Origin: Dehalococcoidia bacterium
GTDB lineage: Bacteria; Chloroflexota; Dehalococcoidia; SZUA-161
NCBI GenBank assembly: GCA_004376205.1
Contig: SOKG01000197.1
Span: 1 to 14,502 of the forward strand
DNA: 14,502 nucleotides
Direction: 5' to 3'
The notes beneath the pieces were generated by a model. That model ran no database searches, had not been told where the DNA came from, and was given only the letters and a program-made list of their open reading frames with translations. Made by a program: the position numbers and the translations under genes. This document shows, piece after piece, positions 1 to 5,444 of the stretch; the first letter of the stretch is position 1, and each line of letters begins with the position of its first letter.

Positions 1-1
1 G

Positions 2-47
2 CAATACACCAAAGGGCAACCTGAACAACCCGGCCTGTGGTAATTAA
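2..47 (+). other. possible 3' end of an upstream gene (ambiguous)
   Basis: Two plus-strand frames are open from the window edge. One reads 13 codons and stops at TAA 41-43. The other reads 14 codons and stops at TAA 45-47. Either could be the tail of a gene upstream of queH, but the fragment is too short to choose a frame or recognise a family. Confidence 0.25.
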
Positions 48-80
48 GGGTCAGTTGTCAGGGCGAAAAAGAGCGAGAAC

Positions 81-620
81 GTGACTTCCATTCTTCTTCA
101 TGCCTGCTGCGCACCCTGCTCCACCTATGTGGTAAACTGTCTGCAGGAGCAGCGTCTCGAGGTCAGCGCTTTCTGGTACAATCCCAACGTTCACCCTTTC
201 CGGGAGCATCAGCGCCGCCTGGAGGCGATGGAAGCGTTGGCTCAAGCCACAGATTTGCCCCTGATCATAGACCCGGGCTACGATATGCTTCAGTACTTCC
301 AGGCTGTGATCGGTCACGAGAGCGCGCGCTGTCCCGACTGCTATCGGCTGCGCCTTTCAAGGACCGCTGAGGTTGCTCACCAGAGAGGGTTCGATGCCTT
401 CACTACAACCCTGCTAATCAGCCCCCATCAAAAGCATGAATTGATTCGTGAGCTAGGCGAAGGGTTGGGGAGGAAGTGGGGGGTGGAGTTTTATTACCAG
501 GACTTCAGGCCGGGCTTTCGCGAGGGCCATCGCCTGTCCCGGGAGCTCGGTCTATATCATCAGGGGTATTGTGGCTGTGTCTACAGCGAATGGGAGCGCT
601 ACGGCAAGGTAAAGATTTAG
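81..620 (+). CDS. queH: epoxyqueuosine reductase QueH
   Basis: This is QueH (the former DUF208 family), which reduces epoxyqueuosine to queuosine in the wobble position of tRNAs with GUN anticodons. It is the non-homologous, iron-sulfur replacement for QueG and is cytosolic. The 179-aa protein has the expected cysteine pattern: CCAPCS at residues 9-14, CPDC at 84-87 and YCGC at 163-166. These supply ligands for a [4Fe-4S] cluster and a nearby metal or disulfide site. The ORF starts with GTG at 81, only two codons before the conserved ILLHACCAPC start of the family, so the start is well placed although the ribosome site (GAGCGAG) is weak. It ends with TAG. No other queuosine gene is visible. 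Length and motifs are ordinary for the family, so the function is confident. Confidence 0.93.
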   Translation: MTSILLHACCAPCSTYVVNCLQEQRLEVSAFWYNPNVHPFREHQRRLEAMEALAQATDLPLIIDPGYDMLQYFQAVIGHESARCPDCYRLRLSRTAEVAHQRGFDAFTTTLLISPHQKHELIRELGEGLGRKWGVEFYYQDFRPGFREGHRLSRELGLYHQGYCGCVYSEWERYGKVKI

Positions 621-675
621 CCGACTGGCGCCGCAGCTTCTGGGTTCTGTCCGCTAGGACATACTTTTTGCTGGT

Positions 676-696
676 AGGGGCGAAAGCGCCGCCCCT
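676..696. repeat. GC-rich inverted repeat, REP-like hairpin
   Basis: Arms AGGGGCG (676-682) and CGCCCCT (690-696) are perfect complements around a 7-nt loop. It lies between the converging ends of queH and the small minus-strand gene. There is no T-run after it on either strand, so it is not a classical intrinsic terminator. It may be a dispersed REP-like element or an mRNA 3'-end stabiliser. Copy number in the genome cannot be seen here. Confidence 0.4.
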
Positions 697-721
697 GCGA
701 TGAGAACCCGGTTTGGTAGCT

Positions 722-955
722 TCAGGCGTCGGATTTGTTGTCAGACCCCAATGGCGTCGAACCGGAGACTTCATCCGGCGTAGACCTATCCTCGTACCAC
801 GATGAGTGGGGCGTGTAATTGCCGAACTCCTCCTCTGCACCGCAGTGCTTGCATACACCCCTGCTCGTGGGCCCGTTTGGGCTCTCGATTACCCAGTAGT
901 GGCTACACTCCGTCTTCTCTGCCGGATTTCGAGGCTCAGCTTCAAGCTTGTTCAT
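722..955 (-). CDS. small CxH/CxxC putative zinc-binding protein
   Basis: This gene encodes a 77-aa soluble protein of unknown function. The core CSHYWVIESPNGPTSRGVCK, followed by HCGAEEEF (residues 17-44), carries a C17-x-H19 pair and a C35-x2-C38 pair. Together they could form a single zinc-ribbon-like site. From memory, similar small proteins with the ESPNGPTSRGVCK segment recur in Chloroflexota, but I cannot name a function. The C-terminal 30 residues are rich in Ser, Asp, Glu and Gly and are probably disordered. I chose ATG at 953-955 because GGGAG sits 6 nt upstream. The adjacent ATG at 956-958 is equally possible. A further upstream ATG at 1000 has no ribosome site. It ends with TGA and is convergent with queH. 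Confidence 0.72.
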   Translation of the reverse strand: MNKLEAEPRNPAEKTECSHYWVIESPNGPTSRGVCKHCGAEEEFGNYTPHSSWYEDRSTPDEVSGSTPLGSDNKSDA

Positions 956-1112
956 CATCCGCTCCCAACTACCAATCAAAGCTATTCTAGGGGATGGCAT
1001 GGCTTTTGTAAGCGACTTTTGTCTCAGTGGGAGCGCTATGATCAGGAGATGCTGCTGTTTGTATGGAGCTAGTTGGGGGGAGGAACGCGGGTGGGCGGAT
1101 ATCTAGCGCCGT
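956..1112. other. short intergenic stretch
   Basis: Non-coding leader of the CxH/CxxC gene and trailer of the ferredoxin cluster, both read on the minus strand. I see no strong promoter and no hairpin with a T-run here. Confidence 0.5.
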
Positions 1113-1331
1113 CTAGGGTTCTTCGATGAGTATCTCAAGGGGCCAGCTTATGGCTCCGGTGGGGCATACCTCTTCACACAGAGTACACCAGCGGTTGCAT
1201 GAGAGGCACTTTTTCATTTCTATGAGAGTTACAATGTTATCAACCAGGACCAAGACCTTACAATGGCACACGCTAACGCATAAGCCACATCCGTTACACT
1301 TTTCCCGGTCTATCACAGGCATCGAAATCAT
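1113..1331 (-). CDS. small ferredoxin with two Fe-S motifs
   Basis: This 72-aa protein resembles a 2[4Fe-4S] bacterial ferredoxin and is probably a soluble electron carrier. The first motif is canonical, C12-x2-C15-x2-C18-x3-C22. The second is C45-x3-C49-x2-C52-x3-C56-Pro, with one residue more than usual in its first spacer and extra cysteines at 42 and 24, so either C42 or C45 could complete the cluster. The ATG at 1331 has GGAGG ten nt upstream; the ATG three codons later is further away. It lies 72 nt after the natural end of the Crp-type regulator gene and may share its transcript or use the weak promoter at 1369-1399. Function beyond electron transfer is not known. Confidence 0.82.
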   Translation of the reverse strand: MISMPVIDREKCNGCGLCVSVCHCKVLVLVDNIVTLIEMKKCLSCNRWCTLCEEVCPTGAISWPLEILIEEP

Positions 1332-1368
1332 TGGGGATCATCCTCCACCATAATTATCTTAAAGTCTG

Positions 1369-1399
1369 AGTATACGGCTGTCTGTGACCTTTGTCTCAA
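1369..1399 (-). promoter_or_regulatory. possible promoter for the ferredoxin gene
   Basis: On the minus strand, TTGAGA (1394-1399) and TATACT (1369-1374) each match the sigma-70 consensus at 5 of 6 positions, but the spacer is 19 nt, longer than ideal. It would start transcription about 30 nt before the ferredoxin ATG. Confidence 0.35.
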
Positions 1400-1460
1400 G
1401 CCGTTACCTCTCCGCTATTTCTTGGAGCGCTTTCTTATCGGTAATCACGATTCGTTGGCG

Positions 1461-2069
1461 CTATAACCTAATCGCCCCTTCATCCTCCAGGGATTTGAGC
1501 GACCGTCCCACCATCTCCCGAGCGGTACCAGCCATGGCAGCCATCTCCTGTTGCGTCAGCTTGGGCCTGGGCCCTGTCCCATCGCTGGCGTGCTCCAGAA
1601 GTATCTTAGCTACCCTGGCTATAACGTGTCTGAAGGACAGGTCTTCTACAAGCGACACCAGATGCCTTACCTGCTGGGACAGCACACGAGTCACATTCAA
1701 GGACACTTGTGGGTGATCCCGGAGGATGACCTCAAGGTCGCTGTTCCTTATCCCGTAGAGAACAACAGGCCCTATGGCTTGGACACTTGCAGGGTTTGGC
1801 CCGCCGTCAAAGACGGGCACGTCATTAAAAGCTTCGCCAGGACGTACGAAGCTGAGAATCTGCTCTTTGCCATCAGCGGACGTCTTGAACGTTTTCACTA
1901 CACCGGAGGCAACGAAATACATCGCATCTGCGGGCTCACCTTCGAGCAGGATCAGGTCCCCACTCTCAGCAGTCCTCTCGAAGATGAACTCCTTGATCGA
2001 ATCAAGCTCAGCAGGGCTGAGGCCGGAGAAATAGGGGATGGATTTCAAGAGCTCTACATCGATAGCCAT
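1461..2069 (-). CDS. Crp/Fnr-family regulator, C-terminus cut by TAG
   Basis: This is a Crp/Fnr-type transcription factor. Counted from a possible TTG start at 2078, an N-terminal cyclic-nucleotide-binding-like beta barrel spans about residues 12-120, a dimer helix about 125-160, and a C-terminal helix-turn-helix (LTQQEMAAMAGTAREMVGRS) about 174-193. There is no cysteine in the protein, so it is not an Fe-S FNR; its effector is unknown. I give the ATG at 2067-2069; neither start has a clear ribosome site. The frame stops at TAG 1461-1463 right after GAIRL, in the wing of the winged helix. Past the TAG the same frame continues for 18 codons that look like the normal family C-terminus (RQRIVITDKKALQEIAER), then TAA at 1404-1406. 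It lies at the end of a redox-defence cluster and is a candidate for its regulator. Confidence 0.85.
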   Translation of the reverse strand: MAIDVELLKSIPYFSGLSPAELDSIKEFIFERTAESGDLILLEGEPADAMYFVASGVVKTFKTSADGKEQILSFVRPGEAFNDVPVFDGGPNPASVQAIGPVVLYGIRNSDLEVILRDHPQVSLNVTRVLSQQVRHLVSLVEDLSFRHVIARVAKILLEHASDGTGPRPKLTQQEMAAMAGTAREMVGRSLKSLEDEGAIRL

Positions 2070-2099
2070 GTCTTTCAAATGAATGCGTAGCGCTTGCCT

Positions 2100-2258
2100 T
2101 TAGATCTCCTCTAGGATCATATCAGCTTCATTGCCACATACCTTGCAGACCAGTGTTCCTCGACCAGGCTTGTCCTTGGTCGCCTCCTCTTTCACCTCCA
2201 CTTCTGCTTCACCCCCGCACTCCTCACATCGACAAGTCTTACGTTCTTCCTCTGCCAT
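2100..2258 (-). CDS. 52-aa desulforedoxin-like metal-site protein
   Basis: This is a small ORF with an excellent ribosome site (AGGAGGT, 8 nt before ATG 2258). The 52-residue product has C9-x-C11-x2-C14 near the start and C38-x2-C41 near the end, enough for an Fe(Cys)4 or Zn(Cys)4 site. The segment GTLVCKVCGNEADMILEE resembles the C-terminal half of desulforedoxin (GTLVCCGEDMELIE, encoded in the same cluster at 3820-3942), with CxxC in place of CC. The middle is highly charged. It stops 22-30 nt before the regulator gene in the same frame, so the two are probably cotranscribed. The role is inferred as a small electron carrier or metal-binding protein; no specific partner is known. Confidence 0.75.
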   Translation of the reverse strand: MAEEERKTCRCEECGGEAEVEVKEEATKDKPGRGTLVCKVCGNEADMILEEI

Positions 2259-2361
2259 TTTGTCTTACCTCCTCTCAATCATACACTCAGAAGAGTCAGC
2301 TATTGTGGAACACTGACACGCTCATTCATATAGCTGAGACACATTCTTAGCCTTCCAAAGC

Positions 2362-2520
2362 CTACTGTTTTTCGAAATCGCTCTTGGGTGCTCCACAGAC
2401 CGGGCACACCCAATCTTCGGGCAGTTCCTCGAATGGAGTACCCGGCGCGATGTCGCTCTCTGGATCGCCTTTCTCAGGATCATAAACGTAGCCGCAAACG
2501 GAGCACTTGTATTTCGCCAT
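2362..2520 (-). CDS. possible separately translated rubredoxin (internal start)
   Basis: Within hrb, ATG at 2518-2520 (Met179 of the fusion) is preceded by GGAAGGAGAT (2527-2536), which gives GGAG 8 nt before the start. Initiation here would yield a complete 52-aa rubredoxin starting MAKYKCSVCGYVYDP, the normal length and start of free rubredoxins. Whether it is used, or is a relic of the fusion event, cannot be told from sequence. Confidence 0.4.
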   Translation of the reverse strand: MAKYKCSVCGYVYDPEKGDPESDIAPGTPFEELPEDWVCPVCGAPKSDFEKQ

Positions 2521-3054
2521 TCCAATATCTCCTTCCTTTTGGGCGAGCTTCTCTTCGATATATGATGGCGCTGTCTTTGGGGTAGTACCTCGCTTGACCT
2601 GATGATAGTGGGCATAGGTCATAGGCTCGTCTTCAGTCAGAACCTCGGCATCAACAAGCTCGCCTATGAAGATAGTGTGCGTTCCTACATCTACCTGGTT
2701 AATCACCTTGGCTTCCATATAGGCTACGGCGTGCTCCAGGACTATGGGCGCTTTGGTTTCACCCAGTTTGTAGTTGACCCCATCGAACTTGTCTGAGTCT
2801 CTTCCCGATTTAAATCCGAATTTGCCTATCAAGCTCAGCGGGGCATCCTGGCACAGGACTGAAACCGTAAAGACCTTGCTATCCTCGATGAATTCGTGGG
2901 TAAGGTTGCCTTTGTTGATGGCCACAGAAATAGTCGGTGGTTCGGAGCATACTTGAACTACCGTGTTTGCAATCTGACCGTTGATCCTGTCTCCTTTTCT
3001 GGAGCCTATTATATACAGGCCATAGCTTATTGGACGTAAAGCCTTGAGGTCCAT
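2362..3054 (-). CDS. hrb: flavin reductase-rubredoxin fusion (high-molecular-weight rubredoxin)
   Basis: The 230-aa protein has an N-terminal FMN-binding flavin-reductase domain (about residues 5-155) and a C-terminal rubredoxin (179-230) with CSVCGY (C184, C187) and CPVCGA (C217, C220) holding one iron. This architecture matches the high-molecular-weight rubredoxin of Moorella, which passes electrons from NADH through FMN and rubredoxin to the flavodiiron protein FprA for O2 or NO reduction. No FprA is present in this window. The surrounding rubrerythrin and superoxide dismutase genes fit a role in feeding electrons to oxygen or peroxide scavengers. The start at 3054 is preceded by AAAGGTGAGAG. 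Inside the gene a near-perfect ribosome site lies just before Met179, which could allow the rubredoxin to be made alone. Confidence 0.9.
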   Translation of the reverse strand: MDLKALRPISYGLYIIGSRKGDRINGQIANTVVQVCSEPPTISVAINKGNLTHEFIEDSKVFTVSVLCQDAPLSLIGKFGFKSGRDSDKFDGVNYKLGETKAPIVLEHAVAYMEAKVINQVDVGTHTIFIGELVDAEVLTEDEPMTYAHYHQVKRGTTPKTAPSYIEEKLAQKEGDIGMAKYKCSVCGYVYDPEKGDPESDIAPGTPFEELPEDWVCPVCGAPKSDFEKQ

Positions 3055-3163
3055 CTCTCACCTTTCTTGTTCAACAATAGCGACCACCTAAGCTGAGCCT
3101 TCTATGGTTCGCAGCTGCTCTCGGGCACCTATGACAACAAGTTCATCTTGGCGATGGATGCCT

Positions 3164-3742
3164 TCACCTGAGGCGGGCTTCCGCTGCACTCCAGTCAATA
3201 CTGTTGAAGAAGGCTGCAATGTAGTCGGCTCGCTTGAGCCCGTAGTCGATCATGAAGGCATGCTCGAAAACATCCAGCACTAAGATGGGGGTACAGCCTG
3301 CGGGGTGACCGGTCTCATGCTCGTTGATCCACTGGTTTATCAGCCTGCCGGTCAGGTTGTCCTGGTATAGAATGGTCCAACCAATACCCCTCATCGCGGC
3401 GGTGGCTCTGAAATCCTTCTCCCAATCTTCGTAGCTGCCGAACTCCTCGGCCAGCTTTTTGCCCAGCTTGCCTGATTTGTCAAGCGCCCCCTTGCCCCCG
3501 AGATTCTCGAAGTAGTACTCATGGAGTCGCATGCCGTTGAACTCGAAACCCATCCGCCGCTTTAACTCAGCATATTCTGTAGTCCCTGCCTTGTCATCCT
3601 TGAGCATGGCAGCGAGTGTATCTAACAACTTATTGGTGTTGGTTACATAGCCCTGATAGAGTGTGAAGTGGTTATTGAGCAATGTGTCGCTAAAACCCTC
3701 CATCCCGATTAGGCTGCTGTAGTCCTTTGCGGTGTACGCCAT
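3164..3742 (-). CDS. sod: iron/manganese superoxide dismutase
   Basis: This protein converts superoxide to O2 and H2O2 in the cytoplasm. At 192 aa it is the usual family length. The four metal ligands are visible: H25 (NNHF), H74 (LHEYYF), and D157 and H161 in LDVFEHAF. The last motif is normally DVWEHAY, so Trp and Tyr are both Phe here. By-eye alignment also shows no Gln at the usual Fe-type second-sphere position (Gly70), a His (H142) at the Mn-type position, and no counterpart of the gateway His of E. coli SodB. This points to a divergent subfamily, and metal preference cannot be assigned. GGAGGGAGGT lies 4 nt before ATG 3742. The gene sits between desulforedoxin and the Hrb fusion in the redox cluster. 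Confidence 0.93.
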   Translation of the reverse strand: MAYTAKDYSSLIGMEGFSDTLLNNHFTLYQGYVTNTNKLLDTLAAMLKDDKAGTTEYAELKRRMGFEFNGMRLHEYYFENLGGKGALDKSGKLGKKLAEEFGSYEDWEKDFRATAAMRGIGWTILYQDNLTGRLINQWINEHETGHPAGCTPILVLDVFEHAFMIDYGLKRADYIAAFFNSIDWSAAEARLR

Positions 3743-3819
3743 TCTTACCTCCCTCCCTATTCGTCACGTATTTTGCTTCTCTCATCAGGGGGTTCCTAAC
3801 CGCAGAAGCTTGTAGTTTC

Positions 3820-3942
3820 CTATTCTATTAGCTCCATGTCCTCACCGCAGCACACAAGTGTGCCGCCACCAACCTTGGTTACCGTTACCTCATTACCGCA
3901 GACGTTGCACCGGTACTTTTCGCCCGCCTTTTCAACTCCCAT
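3820..3942 (-). CDS. desulforedoxin (40 aa)
   Basis: This is a very short gene with a clear ribosome site (GGAGG 9 nt before ATG 3942). The 40-aa product matches desulforedoxin, the small homodimeric Fe(Cys)4 protein of Desulfovibrio gigas, and the N-terminal domain of desulfoferrodoxin. It has C12-x2-C15, GGGTLVCCGEDMELIE and the hallmark vicinal pair C31-C32. There is no downstream superoxide-reductase domain, so this is a free-standing electron-transfer domain. Its position between rubrerythrin and superoxide dismutase suggests it carries electrons for peroxide or superoxide removal. It ends with TAG 77 nt before the sod start. Confidence 0.88.
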   Translation of the reverse strand: MGVEKAGEKYRCNVCGNEVTVTKVGGGTLVCCGEDMELIE

Positions 3943-4004
3943 CTTTGATTGCCTCCTTCCCCCCCCGAAATTGAGGGTTCTTCAATCTGAAGAGTAGTCC
4001 CTTG

Positions 4005-4493
4005 TTATCCCCGCTTGCTGAGGCTTTTCTTGAGGTCTGAGAGCTGCTTCAGATGCGACTTCTCCTCCTCAATTATCTTGTCCACCGCCTCTCGATCCCG
4101 CTCGCGGACAAGATTTCGCATGTCGTAGTAGAACAGAATCGAGTCCTTCTCAGCCCCCAGAGCGATTTGAATAGCCTCAGCGCTGCTTCTTGCATTCTCG
4201 GCCATCTCGCGGGCAACCTTGTCATCAGTGAAGACCGCGCTGTCAACCAGAGCCTTAAGGTAAAGGTCGTATTCTTCAGTGTAGATTTGCGGATGCCCAT
4301 ATTCTTCCACTGTATTCAGCATGCTCTGGAAGGTCTTGATATGCTGTTCCTCCATATCGGCTAGATACTTGTAGGCGCCTCGGGCCATTGCATCCTTCTC
4401 TACTTTGAGCAGTGATTTGTAGAAGGCAAGTCCATTTCTTTCAATCCCGATCGCGATATTGATAAGCTCCCTGCCGGAGAACAAGACACCCAT
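4005..4493 (-). CDS. rubrerythrin-type ferritin-like diiron protein
   Basis: This is a 162-aa, all-helical ferritin-like protein. Diiron ligands expected of the rubrerythrin family are visible: E18 (GIERNG), E48-x2-H51 (EEQH), E115 (GAEKDS) and E144-x2-H147 (EKSH). These give the two ExxH pairs of a four-helix bundle. It lacks the C-terminal rubredoxin domain of classical rubrerythrin and would need an external donor, such as the rubredoxin, desulforedoxin or Hrb products nearby. The probable function is peroxide reduction to water in the cytoplasm. I chose ATG 4493, which has GGAGG 8 nt upstream; the longer ORF from 4535 would overlap the trxB end and has no such signal. It starts 13 nt after the trxB stop, so the two are almost certainly cotranscribed. 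Confidence 0.9.
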   Translation of the reverse strand: MGVLFSGRELINIAIGIERNGLAFYKSLLKVEKDAMARGAYKYLADMEEQHIKTFQSMLNTVEEYGHPQIYTEEYDLYLKALVDSAVFTDDKVAREMAENARSSAEAIQIALGAEKDSILFYYDMRNLVRERDREAVDKIIEEEKSHLKQLSDLKKSLSKRG

Positions 4494-4506
4494 TTTGGCA
4501 ACCTCC

Positions 4507-5418
4507 TTAAAGTCTCTGCAGATAGCGGTGAGCACCTAGAGCTGCCTTGGCCCCTTCACCAGCAGCCACCACTATCTGTTTCTCTGGGACGCTGGTTACA
4601 TCTCCAGCAGCAAATAGTCCCGCTACCCCTGTCTCACAAGCACAATTTACCTCAATCTCATCGAGTCCATTGAGCTTGGTTATGCCTTTGGCAAACTCCG
4701 AGTTGGGGATAAGGCCGATCTCGACAAAGACGGCTCCGACATCGATCTTCCTTTCCTCACCGCTTTTGGAGTCCCTGATTCTAATTCCTTCCACACGGCT
4801 CAAGCCCTCTATCGCCACGACCTCGTGTTCCAGGAAAATAGTTATTAGGTTGGAGGCATCTTTAAGCTTGTCAATGAGTATCTGATCGCCGGTAAGCGGG
4901 GTTGCGGACACCAAATAGACATGCTCGGCGATCTTGACCATGTCGTCGGCAGCTTCCAGCGCAGAGTTGCCACCGCCTATCACTGCTACCTTATCCCCGG
5001 CGAAGAGAGGGCCATCGCAGGTGGCGCAATAGGTTACGCCCCTCCCTTTCAACTTGTCCTCTCCGGGTACATTGAGTTGGCGGGAACGCTTTCCACTAGC
5101 TATTATTACTGCCTTCGCTTGATAGCTCTCATCCTTATCCGTTCTGATCGCAAATCCCCCGTCTATCGGGGACAAGGCTACTACTCCCTGACCGATTTTT
5201 TGTTCTACGGGGAATTGCTTGACCTGCTCCTTGAATTTTTGCATCAGCTCAGGGCCTTCGATGAACTGGTAGCCCATGTAGTTCTCGATGCCCGCTGTCC
5301 ACAGGGGTTGACCTCCCAGGTCTTTGCTCAGGAGAAGGGTATTTATCTTCTTTCTGGAGGCGTAGACTGCTGCCGTCATACCCGCTGGACCGGCACCGAC
5401 GATGATTAGCTCATGCAT
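4507..5418 (-). CDS. trxB: thioredoxin reductase-like flavoprotein
   Basis: The 303-aa FAD flavoprotein has GAGPAG (residues 8-13) for FAD, the redox-active CATC (C131, C134), GGGNSA (148-153) for pyridine nucleotide and GLFAAGD (267-273) for FAD. This is the low-molecular-weight thioredoxin reductase layout. The NADPH-specific HRRxxxRA motif after the nucleotide fold is absent; the segment reads VYLVSATPLTGDQ, close to the matching part of AhpF. The C-terminal part (IGLIPNS, CETGVAGLFAAGD, KQIVVAAGEGAKA) is also AhpF-like, suggesting NADH or another donor. Its likely substrate is the glutaredoxin-like protein encoded 26 nt upstream. AGGGA lies 7 nt before the ATG at 5418. It is the second gene of the redox cluster. 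Confidence 0.92.
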   Translation of the reverse strand: MHELIIVGAGPAGMTAAVYASRKKINTLLLSKDLGGQPLWTAGIENYMGYQFIEGPELMQKFKEQVKQFPVEQKIGQGVVALSPIDGGFAIRTDKDESYQAKAVIIASGKRSRQLNVPGEDKLKGRGVTYCATCDGPLFAGDKVAVIGGGNSALEAADDMVKIAEHVYLVSATPLTGDQILIDKLKDASNLITIFLEHEVVAIEGLSRVEGIRIRDSKSGEERKIDVGAVFVEIGLIPNSEFAKGITKLNGLDEIEVNCACETGVAGLFAAGDVTSVPEKQIVVAAGEGAKAALGAHRYLQRL

Positions 5419-5444
5419 AGTTTATTCCCTGAGGTTGAGCTGGT

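Noticed and set aside
1029..1045. Sequence TGGGAGCGCTA repeats part of the queH 3' end, giving SQWERY in one frame
   Set aside because: Only about 11 identical bases and no surrounding similarity; not enough to call a queH remnant.
1461..1463. TAG read as pyrrolysine
   Set aside because: TAG is the natural stop of several genes here and the position is not an enzyme active site, so a plain nonsense change is simpler.
1551..2090. 179-aa plus-strand open frame opposite the Crp-type regulator
   Set aside because: Low-complexity translation without motifs, fully overlapped by the real gene.
4921..5409. 162-aa plus-strand open frame opposite trxB
   Set aside because: Antisense shadow of a highly conserved flavoprotein.
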